Source: Dichotomocladium elegans | Lineage: Eukaryota > Mucoromycota > Mucoromycetes > Mucorales > Lichtheimiaceae | Direction of reading: 5' to 3' | DNA: 64,000 nucleotides | NCBI GenBank assembly: GCA_025716815.1 | Contig: JAIXMN010000056.1 | Location: 1-64,000, forward strand | In this document: one piece after another, positions 20,292-30,925 of the stretch | Numbering within the stretch: the stretch's first letter is position 1 | How the letters are laid out: each line of letters starts with the position of its first letter | Notes under the pieces: model-generated | Told to the model about the DNA's origin: nothing | Database searches by the model: none | The model's input: the letters and a program-made list of their open reading frames with translations, nothing else | Position numbers and translations under genes: made by a program

Positions 20292-22364
20292 TAGGGTTTC
20301 TCATCGAATCCGGATCTTATGATCCGATCCGGATCAAAAGGCAATGGTGCGGATTCGGATTGACCTCATCTCGGATTTTGCGGATCCGGTGTAGGACATT
20401 TGCAATCCGGATCTCATACGGGTTGCACTTCACGGATCTGAACCGATCCGGATCGCACACGGATTGCACTTCGCGGATCTATTCCGATTCGTTAGATCTG
20501 TCCAAATCAACCTAGACATTGGGTTCCTGCCATTATAATCCTGTTAATGTATAACAATAGCAATTACAGATGTGCAAGAAATGGGATGTGGGAGTTTGAG
20601 AATAAGGAATACAGTTAGTGCAAAATTGCGGAATAAACAAAACCAGCAAGAAATGTAGCTTCGTTATAGCTCATACATAGTTGACTTTGGCGAAATGACC
20701 GACTCCTTAGATAATAGCTGGTAGTATTTCGATGTGAAGCTGGCTCAGTACACATCTCTTTTAGGATATCTCAGGTTTTATATTTGCAGAACGTGAAAGG
20801 TAAAAAAATCAAGCAAACTCCTCGAAAGTAAATATTCCTTCCATATCAATCATTCCACGGCCATGCGCTTTTCCCCATATTTCCATATTTCCTTTTCTCA
20901 TTTTCCAGCAATCAGTATTTCTTGGTTTTCACCAAGCAATGATCACAAACGCAACCTGCGCCTCGATTTAGTATACATATTCCCACTCACCTTGAACCTT
21001 GTAATTCTCTCATATAACCGGTTGCTTGACCATCTGGAAAACTTTGAGGAGGACTGGAAAAATGTAAGCGAGGTTACAGTGAAGCGATTCCAGACACCAA
21101 ACTTATATGTTGATTCGTAGGAATGGCCCGTGCTACCAGAAGCAGCACGCTGTGGATGGGCAAAATTAAAAGGCTACTACTGCAAGGCCGAAGGACATGC
21201 CTTTGCTGTCGCGACTGCTATGGATCCATGGCTGAAATTCCAATGGTGGGAGGACAAGAACTGGGGACACTTCGGTGATGTTGTGAAAGAGCAAGTGCAA
21301 GCGACCTGGGAAGCGTACAAGCCGATTGCTGGTCATAAGTCGTCCATTTGCAATCCAGATGCCTTAATCAGGAGGCCGCAAAGGATTGCTGACCAGCTGC
21401 AGGCATACGTCTCCGCCAATTGTATATTTGATGAGACAAACGGTGTCAATCAGGAACTTGTTCTCAGCTACTGGCGCGGCGAGGTGAACGAATGGAAAGA
21501 GCTGAAGACAATGGCGCGCAGATACCTGGCAATACCAGCATGGTCAGTCGGTTCGGAGCGCACATTTTCACGAGCAAAGCATTACATTCCAGCATCAAGA
21601 AATCGACTCAATCCTGCAAAGCTTCGCGAGAGTGTACTTGCCAACTAGTGGTGTACATATTTCGGCGAGTAGATGGGCGTTAGCAGGCGGCAAACTAAAA
21701 GAAGATTGTTTATGCTAGAAAGATGTCACCTTAAGCGTGAGTCTCGTAAATAAATAAAAAAAGCTTTCGCGTCGCTGTAATTGCAGCAATTAACATCGAT
21801 TAATAATACTTTGTTGCTGGTTTCGCAGTACAATTACATACGCGGTTACTCTGAAGGCAGACTAGCTTTGAAATGTGGTGGGCATGGGTGCAAAATTAAA
21901 TTGTTCAGCTTGTGACCGTCACCCAGCCACAACCATAGGCATAACTAGCGTTCCAAACGGCTCCCGCGTCAGCAATTATACCACTTTGCCTTCTATGGAT
22001 CAAACCCTCCAACTTTTTTAATTCCTATTGGGATTTTCTGTTCTTTGACGCTTAATTTTTTGCTACAACTGCTAATGTCATCTTAAAATCAACTTCGGTT
22101 TTCACCTTTCTCCATTCTGACAGTACTGCCGAATGGCCATATTCTTTCCAATTTCGCTCTATTGATGTGTTTTAATAAATCTCCTCATTTCAGCATTATG
22201 GATCACGGATTGGGACGGATTGGGACGGATTGAAGCGGTGTGGATCCGGATTGCAATTTGCAATCCGTTTAGCAAACGGATCGGATCCGGTGTGAGCAAT
22301 TCGATCTGCGGTGTGGATCCGGATTGGATCCAATCCGATCCAGATCCGTCAATGAGAAACCCTA
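20292..22364 (+). mobile_element. hAT-B, internally deleted hAT with perfect TSD
   Basis: A 2,073-bp element with ends TAGGGTTTCTCATCGAATCC and CCGTCAATGAGAAACCCTA. Perfect 8-bp duplications CCCAGAAA lie at 20,284-20,291 and 22,365-22,372. Relative to hAT-A it keeps the outer 690 bp of the 5' end and then jumps, near 20,985, to the last third of the transposase. It therefore lacks the BED finger and catalytic core and can only be moved in trans. Subterminal ATCCG repeats are kept at both ends. Confidence 0.96.
20986..21648 (+). pseudogene. hAT-B transposase 3' remnant
   Basis: Only the end of exon 2 and all of exon 3 remain. The 57-nt intron between them, 21,064-21,120 (GTAAGCGAGG...GATTCGTAG), matches hAT-A intron 2. 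Exon 3 keeps the dimerisation block SERTFSRAKHYIPASRNRL. It ends at TAG where hAT-A continues for a few more residues (TTGCCAACTAG against the hAT-A reading VLVNSWCTYF), so it is slightly truncated. No start codon belongs to it. Confidence 0.85.
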
Positions 22365-22955
22365 CCCAGAAATATCTCAGTGGACTGATTTTTGGAAATT
22401 CATCATTGTCGAATTTCGCCCACTGAATGCTACTCAACAGGCTCGCGACAAGTTGGCCGTGCTGCACCAAACCAGCACAGTTGTCGATTATGTCGCTTAT
22501 TTTCGTGGCGTTCGTATTCAGGTTCCGACAATGACCGATGAAGAGGCACTCGACCGTTTCACAAGGGGACTTCGGGACGATATCCGTGCTCATGTGGTGA
22601 CTCGCTTCCCTGCTACCTCTGAAGAAGCACAACGTATGGCATTGGCTTACGAGAGCGCATACAATACCCGCCACGAGCTGTCCGATCCAACCCGGCATCG
22701 CCAAGATGTACGTCCACCAGAATATTCGCGAACGAACGGTGTTGTCCCCATGGACCTTGATGTCATTCACAGTCGTCCCACTGAACGAAGCCGGCGCAAC
22801 TACAATAAAGATCCAAGTTTTTGGGCTGCTCGACAACCAGTCAACATGCACAGTAAACAATGTTATAATTGTGGCGGAATGGGTCATATTGCTCGCTTGT
22901 GTCCATCGCAGCCTGGCTCATCATCTCGTATCGGTCGTAATAATCAAGTCGGCGA

Positions 22956-22962
22956 TTTAAAA
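22956..22962 (+). other. -1 frameshift heptamer TTTAAAA (Gypsy-B)
   Basis: Gag codons are GAT-TTA-AAA-GGC. The heptamer is in phase and lies 18 nt before the gag stop. The -1 frame (TTT-AAA-AGG-CAA) continues into pol with no stop. Confidence 0.8.
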
Positions 22963-25900
22963 GGCAAGGCGCGGAAGGAGTGAAGAGATCCTTACCGCGC
23001 TCACAAGAATCTCTTCATATGTCGCACCAAGTCTCGCAAGTCCCAGAGGCAACGCTTATCGATTTGACAGACCAGGACCAAGAACCGCAACCGAAAACAA
23101 CACCCAAATTAGACCACGACAGCATTAGCCAGGACCAAGCATACATCAACACATTGTATTCAATAAAAGAGACTGATTTGCCCTTGTATTCTATTGTATG
23201 CAATGGTGTTGTGGTGCGTGCTCTGATTGATAGTGGTGCTACTGGCTCATACGTCGCCCCTCACGTTGTTAGCGACCAAGTCCCAAGGAAAATACCAGGT
23301 CGCGCGGTCGAAACTGCTGGCGGACACACATTGTCGATTGACAAACAAGTAACGTTAGCATTGGAGACTGCGGGGTACAAACACAGTATCAATGCCTTCG
23401 TACTGGATACCAAGTTCGACGTCATCCTCGGACGCGACTGGTTAAAAACTGTGGGTCCTATTCCGGCATGGGATGCTGACACTTGGCAAATCAACAAGGG
23501 CGGTCATCAATATCTACTGCGTCCCGACCATGATCGCTCTATTCCAGAATTGGCGTACCTACTTTCAGATCGACAATTACAACGATATGACCGCAACAAA
23601 CTCATCACCGATTGGTATCTTTGCTTCGTCTGCCCTTCCGATCATGATAACAAGGAATCTGTTGAGGCATTGATCACCGAGTTTCAGGATGTCTTTCAGG
23701 ACAAATTACCTGGGCTACCTCGCGAACGAGACGTCGCTCATATCATCGACACTGGAGATGCCGACCCAATCAATCGTCCGCCCTTCAAGATGAGCCCATT
23801 AGAGCTGGATGAGTTACGCAAACAACTAAAAGAACTATTGGACTTGCGCCTTATTCGCCCTAGTACTTCACCCTGGGGTGCCCCTGTCCTTTTTGTTCGC
23901 AAAAAATCGGGCGAATTGCGCATGTGCATTGACTATCGCGCCATCAACCAAGTCACCAGACGGCATGGCCACCCGTTACCTCGCATCGACGAATGCTTGG
24001 AGCGCCTCAGCGGTGCTAAATTCTTCACCAGTCTCGATTTGAAGAGTGGATACCACCAGTTGCGTATCCGTGATCAAGATGTCCCTAAAACTGCTTTCAA
24101 TACACGGTACGGGTCCTATGAATGGCTGGTGGTTCCTTTCGGTCTACGCAATTCGCCTGCGCTATTTCAGTCCACCATGAATAGCGTACTCAACGAGTTT
24201 CTCGACGACTTTGTGATGGTCTACTTGGATGATATCCTGATCTACAGCAAGACCGGAGCTGATCACGAAATACATGTTCGGAAGGTACTGCAACGGTTGA
24301 GGGAGGAGGGGTTGATTGCCAACCTGCGCAAGTGCGAATTCTACAAAACGGAATTGGAGTTTTTGGGTTTCCAAGTCTCAGGCGCGGGTACGCTACCATC
24401 ACCCAGCAAGGTCAAAGCTATCCAAGAATGGCCTGTGCCTACCAACGTACAAGAAGTGAGACAATTTGTCGGCCTCGGCTCCCATTATCGCCGTTTCATT
24501 CGCGATTTCGCAGCATTGGCGTCCCCATTGACCGATTTGACTAAAGGGACAGGAGCGAAGAAAAGAGAAATTGCTTGGTCTGACGAATGTCAACACGCTT
24601 TTGACGAAATCAAAGCCCGACTCTCTCAGGCTCCCATCTTGGCACCCCCTGACCCGCACAGACCATATATCATTGAAACAGACGCTTGTGATTACGGCGT
24701 AGGTGCGGTACTATTACAAGAAGGATCAGATGGTGTAAAACATCCTATCGCATTCGAATCTAAGAAACTCTCAAAGGAAGAACGATCCTATCCCGCCCAA
24801 GAGAGGGAGATGCTCGCCATCCTCCACGCATTAAGAACTTGGCGGTGTTTCATCGACGGACGACAATACACAGTCTACTTGGATCACAACCCGCTCAAGT
24901 ATTTTCAGACACAAGTGAAACCCACACCTCGACTCACCCGTTGGATGGCAGAGATTGAATTATACGACCCTAACATTCTCTACAAACCAGGCAAAGAAAA
25001 CTGTGTACTGGATTTACTTTCAAGACGCGATGGTCCAGAATGCGACAGCAGTGAACCAAATATGGAACCACAGTATCTTTATGCTTCTAAATCCGTACAA
25101 GAATCTGATTGGCCCAAGTTCTACGCGAAATCTGAGGATAACTGGCCACCTATATATAAGGATCTCCTTATCAAGCACAAGGACAAGTTTGTTGTTCGAG
25201 AGGATCAGGTGTTCCAGATGGTACGCGTGGGCGAGCAATTTCAGGAACGACGTTATGTATTGTTTGCAAGGCGGGCCGATCTCGTAAAAAACTCTCATCA
25301 CTCAGTGGGTCATGCCGGGAAGACCACTGTAACTGACCTCATGACGAAACGCTGGTGGTGGCCAAATATGCGTTCCGATATCCAGGAATGGCTTGCTGCG
25401 TGCTCCGAATGTCAACTTGCCGCCAACGCCAATCGCCAGACGCATCATGCACCTATGATTCCTTTGGATATACCTGGTCCGTTCTCAAGATGGCATTTGG
25501 ATTTCATCGGAGAGTTACCTACCACCAACCGGGGAAATCGATGGCTCCTCGTAGCAGTTGATTATGCAACCAACTGGTGCTGTGCACGTGCTGTCCCGGT
25601 GGCCTCAGGCGAAGCTATTGCTAATTTCATCTATGAAGAATTGGTGTTACCTTTCGGATGCATGAATGAAATCCTGACGGACCGTGGTTCTAATTTCATG
25701 TCATCGGTGCTAGCAAACTATTTGGGACGTCTCAAGGTTAAACACAAGCTTACATCAGCATTTCACCCCCGCACAAACGCCAAAGCAGAACAAACCAATG
25801 GCATATTGAAGCAAATGATCCGCAAATACGTCCGAGGGGAAATCCATCGTTGGGACGAGTTCATACACCCCGCCATCTTTTCTTGTCGCGTGCGTAAACA

Positions 25901-26423
25901 TCGTACTACTGGTTTCAGCCCTTTTTTCTTGGTGTATGGTCAAGAACCCCAACTGCCCGGTGACCATTTACGACCCTTTGTCCTAACACCTTTAGATGAC
26001 TCCGACGCCACTATGGAACGCGCTGTTCAAGGACGTGTACCCGCGGTTCGCGACTTGCGAAGAGTGCGGGCCCTTGCTAAAAAGCGTTTGAAAGATAATG
26101 CCGCTCGTGACAAAGCCCATTGGGATGCGCTTATGAAGCCTCAAGTCTTTGCTGTTGGTGATCATGTACTTTTGCGCCACGAAAACAAATTTAGTCTTGA
26201 GTTTAACTGGAAAGGCCCCTATCGGATCCTCGCCCGCAATACGGACAACCACATCTACCAGTTACAAGATTTGAACGGCATTACATACTCCTCATGGGTC
26301 CACACTGACCGGTTACACCCTATCCACAACAACTCTAACATTGGCGACTCTCCGTGGTATGATCTGACTGCTTCACGCGCACTAATTCGCCAACAACAAC
26401 AACATGTTTCTACTGCTCACTGA
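22956..26423 (+). CDS. Gypsy-B pol: protease, RT, RNase H, integrase
   Basis: The pol frame is open from the slippery heptamer and is -1 relative to gag. It first departs from gag coding at the gag stop (22,981-22,983). Domains in order: protease with ALIDSGATGSYVAPHV, RT with the YLDDILIYSK box, RNase H with ETDACDYGVGAVLL, an H2C2 integrase finger ending CSECQL, an integrase core with LDFIGELP, TDRGSNF and NAKAEQTNG, then a GPY module (WKGPYRIL). No chromodomain follows. The C terminus has a Gln run (RQQQQHV). No internal stop or frameshift is seen, so pol could work, but gag is split by hAT-B. The stop lies 74 bp before the 3' LTR, unlike Gypsy-A, C and E, where pol runs into the LTR. Confidence 0.93.
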   Translation, partial: FKRQGAEGVKRSLPRSQESLHMSHQVSQVPEATLIDLTDQDQEPQPKTTPKLDHDSISQDQAYINTLYSIKETDLPLYSIVCNGVVVRALIDSGATGSYVAPHVVSDQVPRKIPGRAVETAGGHTLSIDKQVTLALETAGYKHSINAFVLDTKFDVILGRDWLKTVGPIPAWDADTWQINKGGHQYLLRPDHDRSIPELAYLLSDRQLQRYDRNKLITDWYLCFVCPSDHDNKESVEALITEFQDVFQDKLPGLPRERDVAHIIDTGDADPINRPPFKMSPLELDELRKQLKELLDLRLIRPSTSPWGAPVLFVRKKSGELRMCIDYRAINQVTRRHGHPLPRIDECLERLSGAKFFTSLDLKSGYHQLRIRDQDVPKTAFNTRYGSYEWLVVPFGLRNSPALFQSTMNSVLNEFLDDFVMVYLDDILIYSKTGADHEIHVRKVLQRLREEGLIANLRKCEFYKTELEFLGFQVSGAGTLPSPSKVKAIQEWPVPTNVQEVRQFVGLGSHYRRFIRDFAALASPLTDLTKGTGAKKREIAWSDECQHAFDEIKARLSQAPILAPPDPHRPYIIETDACDYGVGAVLLQEGSDGVKHPIAFESKKLSKEERSYPAQEREMLAILHALRTWRCFIDGRQYTVYLDHNPLKYFQTQVKPTPRLTRWMAEIELYDPNILYKPGKENCVLDLLSRRDGPECDSSEPNMEPQYLYASKSVQESDWPKFYAKSEDNWPPIYKDLLIKHKDKFVVREDQVFQMVRVGEQFQERRYVLFARRADLVKNSHHSVGHAGKTTVTDLMTKRWWWPNMRSDIQEWLAACSECQLAANANRQTHHAPMIPLDIPGPFSRWHLDFIGELPTTNRGNRWLLVAVDYATNWCCARAVPVASGEAIANFIYEELVLPFGCMNEILTDRGSNFMSSVLANYLGRLKVKHKLTSAFHPRTNAKAEQTNGILKQMIRKYVRGEIHRWDEFIHPAIFSCRVRKHRTTGFSPFFLVYGQEPQLPGDHLRPFVLTPLDDSDATMERAVQGRVPAVRDLRRVRALAKKRLKDNAARDKAHWDALMKPQVFAVGDHVLLRHENKFSLEFNWKGPYRILARNTDNHIYQLQDLNGITYSSWVHTDRLHPIHNNSNIGDSPWYDLTASRALIRQQQQHVSTAH

Positions 26424-26497
26424 TTGAGTTTTCCCCTCTTTCCCCTTTTTCCTTATCTCTTTCTGTCGAGGACGACGTATCTTCTGGAAGGGGGTAT

Positions 26498-26768
26498 TGT
26501 CGTAGCAATTCCTTGGTTCCACATGATCGGACTTTCATCAGGCATCGCTACGCCGCAGCATCTTGGCCACGCACATCTTTTACTGCGCATGCTGCGCATA
26601 TTAACATCACTTTCCAACTTGCTGCGCATACCTCTAGAATAGTATAAATATCCCTCGCTCTTGTATGAATAAACGACAGATCATATTTTATCTTCTATCA
26701 GCAAAAAGGCTATACGTCTATTCCATATTCTGGCCATTGGATTACCAGCACAGATTACGAATACGACA
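26498..26768 (+). repeat. Gypsy-B 3' LTR
   Basis: A 271-bp LTR preceded by the purine tract GGAAGGGGG at 26,486-26,494. It ends GAATACGACA. Confidence 0.94.
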
Positions 26769-26913
26769 TTGTCGTAGTGTCGGTCCAAATCTGAGCTGGT
26801 AAACCAATGGCCAGAGATAGATAGACTGGTGTACTGAGTGAAGTATAGATGTAGGATAATCTTTTATTGTATCAACATGAGGGGATATTTATATATGTTG
26901 GTTATCTATGATA

Positions 26914-27276
26914 CAGGATTTTCAACAAGAAGTTTGCCACAAAATTTAGTTGTTCGTATAGACCATTTAGGTTTTTCGTTTTTTTTGCTTCAAATTCGAA
27001 TACAAATTTTAGTATTTCGTTGCTACCCTTTCGTCAAATTTAAAGGCAATAGCAGCAAGAACATTTCAATCAAGGCTATAGGTGAGTCCTCCTTCTCCTC
27101 TTTTTAAACCATAATAGTTTTGGGAGGCCAACCATTTATGTTTCATTCTAATTTCAAAGGAAGAAGAGAAACGAAATACCAAAATTTGTATTCGAATTTG
27201 AAGCAAAAAAACGAAAAACCTAGACGGTCTATACGAACAACTAAATTTTGTGGCAAACTTCTTCTTGAGAATCCTG
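26914..27276. mobile_element. MITE with TA target and CAGGATTTTC terminus
   Basis: A 363-bp, non-coding, nearly palindromic element. Terminal inverted repeats of roughly 110 bp begin CAGGATTTTCAACAAG on the left and CAGGATTCTCAAGAAG on the right. TA flanks both sides (26,912-26,913 and 27,277-27,278), and the other LTR-C copy shows the empty site (tgatatcagg). The first 10 bases equal those of the large element at 40,109, which suggests mobilisation by its DD34E transposase. Confidence 0.92.
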
Positions 27277-27290
27277 TATCAGGGGTGCAG

Positions 27291-30200
27291 TTAACGAGAT
27301 AGGCTTGGTAGTGTGGTGGTGTCGGTGGGCTTTGCGTGATCGCATGTAACAGATGACGAGGCGCAGTTTGCCAAAAGAGATTGCTCAGCCAGAGGCTGCG
27401 ACAATACCCCCTCCCCAGAATGTTGATCGTCCTCGAGAACATGTAGGTCGGCGGAAGCTTGAAGATCACGGCGTTCAACAGCACGAGTGGCTGTGGGATC
27501 ATACCATGGGCCAGTGGGTGTAGTGGTGAAATGGATGGGGCGAAGGCGGTCTGTGTGTACCCAGGAGTTGTAAGTATTGCCTGTAAGATCTTGCAGTTGA
27601 TAGATGTGAGTTGATGCATTTTTGTTGATAATGCGGTATGGTCCTTTCCAAGTATATTCGAGGCTCAGTTTGTTCTCATGTCTCATTAAGACATGATCGC
27701 CAATGGCGAAAACTTGCGGCTTCATTAAGGTATCCCAACGTGCTTTGTCTTTGGCGGCAGTGTCTTGACGGCGTTGTTTAGCAATAGCACGGGCTTGTCG
27801 TAAAGCACGGACTTCAGGCACTCGAGCTTTGACGGCAATTCCTTGATCCTTGTCAACATCATCGGTATCCGTAAGCACAAATGGAGTCAACTCATCACCA
27901 GGCAGCTTCGGCTCTTGACCATACACGAGGAAATAAGGGCTGTAACCGGTGGTACGATGTTTGCGAACACGACATGCGAACACGGTTTGCTGAACGAAAT
28001 CATCCCAACGATGGATTTTGCCATGCACGTACTTGCGAAGTATCTGTTTGATGATACCGTTGGTTCTTTCAGCCTTCGAGTTAGTCCTTGGATGAAATGC
28101 AGAGGTGAACACGTGCTTGATTTTGAGGCGGCCGAGATAGTTGGCAAGAACATTAGACATGAAATTCGCACCACGATCAGAAAGAAGTTCATTCATGCAT
28201 CCAAATGGTAACACCAGCTCCTCATGGATAAACTTGGCGATTGCAGCACCTGTTGCATCTGGTAATGCACGAGCACAAGTCCAATTGGTTGCATAATCCA
28301 CCGCGACAAGTAACCACCTATTGCCACGTAATGTAGTTGGGAGCTCACCAATGAAATCAATGTGCCATCTCGAAAAAGGAGGAGGAACATCCAAAGGACG
28401 CATTGGTGCATGATGTGTGTTACGATCCGGTCTTGCTGCTAGTTGACATTGAGGACAAGCTGCCAACCAACGTTCGATATCATGTCGCATTTGAGGCCAC
28501 CACCAACGCTTGCACATCAGATCTTGTACTGTAAGCTTGCTTGCATGACCGACGGACTTGTGAAAATCTTGTACCAAATCGGCTCGACGCGCAAACATGA
28601 CAAAACGACGCTCTTCCACCTTGTCACCAACCTTGGTCTTGCGAAATACGGCGCCATTACGCGCTACAAATTGATCTTGATGCTTGAGTAATTGATCCTT
28701 GAAAAGTGCTGGCCATTCCGATTCTGGTTTGGCATAAAACTTCGGCCAGTCAGTGTCTTGGACAGATTTCACCGCATAAAGATAATCGGGTTCCATACTG
28801 AAATCAGCAGGTTGCAGTCAGGACCATCGCGACGGGACAGAAGATCAGGCACATGATTCAATCTGCCCGGCTTGTACTTGATGCTAGGATCGTATAGCGC
28901 AAATTCTTGGATCCACCTTGTGAGACGTGTTGTAGGTTTGGCTTGAGTCTTGTAATATTCCAATGGTTGATGATCGGTGAATACTGTACATGGACGGCCT
29001 TCAACAAAACAACGCCAAGCTCGTAATGCATGTAGGATAGCCAACAGTTCACGTTCTTGAGCTGGATAATTGCGTTCCTCCTGCAAGAACTTCTTGGATG
29101 TAAAAGCGATTGGATGCATCAAGCCATCATTCGCTCCCTTTTGCAGCAACACTCCACCCACACCAAAATCCGACGCATCCGTTTCAATGACAAAGGGAGC
29201 ATCAGGATTGGGATGGTGCAAAATAGGGGCAGAGGTCATGCGGGATTTGATTTCCTCAAAAGCGGCTTGGCATTCCGGAGTCCACACAACAGGACGCGTT
29301 TTTGTTCCGGTTCCCTTTGTTAAATCAGTCAAGGGCGTTGCCAAACTTGCGAATCCACGAATGAACCATCGGTAATGTGAACCCAGACCGATAAATTGAC
29401 GCACTTCTTGAACATTCTTGGGAACTGGCCATTCTTGAATCGCTTTCACCTTCTCGCTGGATGGGAGGATGCCTTCAGCCGACACCCGAAAACCAAGGAA
29501 CTCCAGACTTTGCTGATAAAAGTTGCACTTCTTGACGTTGACAATCAACTTGGCTTCCTCCAAACGCGTCAACACATCCCGCACATGGAGTTCATGCTCC
29601 TCAGCCATCTTACTGAGAATCAGGACATCATCCAGGTACACCAAGGCATGTTTGTCCAAGGCATCGCCCAACACCGAGTTCATGAGAGCTTGGAAGGTAG
29701 GTGGTGAATTGGTGAGTCCAAACTAAGAACGAGCCATTCAAAGGAACCATAGCGAGTATTGAAAGCTGTCTTGGGGATATCCTCCTCACGAATACGAACT
29801 TGATGATAGCCTGAACGTAAGTCGATGCTGGAGAAAAAACGTGCACCACCCAAGCGTTCAAGACACTCGTCAATACGAGGGAGTGGACATGTATTACGCT
29901 TAGTGACCGCATTGAGAGCGCGATAATCGATGCACATGCGCATACTGCCGTCCTTTTTGCGAACAAACAACACTGGGGCACCCCAAGGTGAACAACTTGG
30001 CCGGATTAATCCCAAATCGAGAAGCTCCTTTACTTGCTTGCGAAGTTCATCCAACTCACGAGGACTCATCTTGTATGGCTGACGACTAATGGGAGATGCA
30101 TCACCTGTATCAATCACATGTGAAATGGATCGATTTGGAGGAAGGCCTGGCAACTTGTCTTGGAACACCGAAGGGAATTCCTGCTGCAATGCTTGAACCT

Positions 30201-30925
30201 TGAGATTGATATCGGCCTTGTCCTCCACATCCGCAGGTCGCAATAGACAGAGATACATGTTATCGATTTCTTTGCTACGTTCAAGTCGTTCCACCTGTCG
30301 TTGAGAAGAAGGTAAGCAAGAGCCGGGATTTCACGAGTATGTTTGGGAGTGAGGTGATATTCATGGCCATTCTTGCAAATCTTCCAGGTATCGATATCCC
30401 ATGTTGGTGTTGGTTGTACCACCTTCAGCCAGTCTCGACCCAAAATGACATCAAACTTAGTATCCAAAATGAAGGCGTCAAGATCGTGTTTGTAGCCACC
30501 AGTATCCAAATGTAATGTCACTTGCTTGTCAATCGCCAACGTGTGACCGCCAGCAGTCTCAACAGCTCGCCGGACACCGTTCTTGTAACTTGACCAGCAA
30601 CAATGTGCGGAGCAACATATGATCGAGTCGCACCACTATCAATCAAAGCACTAACAACAACACCATTGCACCCAACGGAGTAAAGAGGCAAGTCAGTTTC
30701 CTTTATTGAATACAATGAGTCGATGTAGGCTTGATCATGGCTGATATCTTGGTGTTTTGAACCACCCTCCGCTTGAACCACTGGTTGCGAGTCATCCAAA
30801 TCGACCAATAAGGCTTCTGGCACTTGCGAAGATGTTGAATCGTGCTGCATCACGTGAAGGGAATGTTGAGGGGTCAGTGTGCGCGCCGAAGATCCCTTCA
30901 AGCTTGACGCGCTTTGCCTTTTAAA
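27291..30925 (-). pseudogene. Gypsy-C pol, at least four frameshifts
   Basis: All pol domains can be read but not in one frame. The protease (ALIDSGATRSYVAPHI) breaks near 30,570 by a missing base. A second break is near 30,300, a third near 29,700 after FEWLV, and a fourth near 28,790 after SRRDGPDC. RT keeps YLDDVLILSK and RNase H keeps ETDASDFGVGGVLL. The integrase keeps HKSVGHASKLTV, CPQCQL, SDRGANF and NSKAERTNG. There is no chromodomain. The family's LTR starts TGTCGCAG, so the TAG stop that the LTR supplies in Gypsy-A is CAG here; pol therefore runs about 36 further residues into the LTR. A defective relic of the Gypsy-A/B lineage. Confidence 0.9.

Larger units (their letters stand above)
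19853..22983 (+). pseudogene. Gypsy-B gag, split by hAT-B
   Basis: The gag ORF starts with the ATG at 19,853, only 11 bases past the LTR. The first part (19,853-20,291) carries a Met/Gln-rich stretch and the start of the gag domain (ESWIRTMEHYLGL, EEWWQQRS). hAT-B then intervenes. The second part (22,373-22,983) continues with FRPLNATQQARDKL and ends with a CCHC knuckle, CYNCGGMGHIARLC. Apart from hAT-B and one duplicated 8-bp target, the halves are in the same frame and match Gypsy-C gag, so the gene was intact before the hAT insertion. A TTTAAAA heptamer at 22,956-22,962 is in phase for -1 entry into pol. Confidence 0.92.
19571..26768 (+). mobile_element. Gypsy-B, plus strand, interrupted in gag by hAT-B
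   Basis: The LTRs are 271 bp each and almost identical (ataaatgac against ataaacgac). Without the hAT insertion the element is about 5.1 kb. The primer site TTGGTAGC is at 19,843-19,850. Flanks are TGTC on the left and TTGTC on the right, so a target duplication is only approximate. It lies directly against Gypsy-A on the left and against the first 8 bp of LTR-H on the right. Confidence 0.93.

Noticed and set aside
22159..22887. Minus-strand ORF of 242 codons crossing the hAT-B/Gypsy-B junction
   Set aside because: It runs antisense through a transposon boundary and the gag of Gypsy-B, so it cannot be an ancestral gene.
19566..26773. A perfect target duplication for Gypsy-B
   Set aside because: Left atgtc and right ttgtc differ by one base, and the immediate 4-bp flanks (tgtc, ttgt) do not match. 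The neighbours are themselves LTR ends, so the match cannot be trusted.
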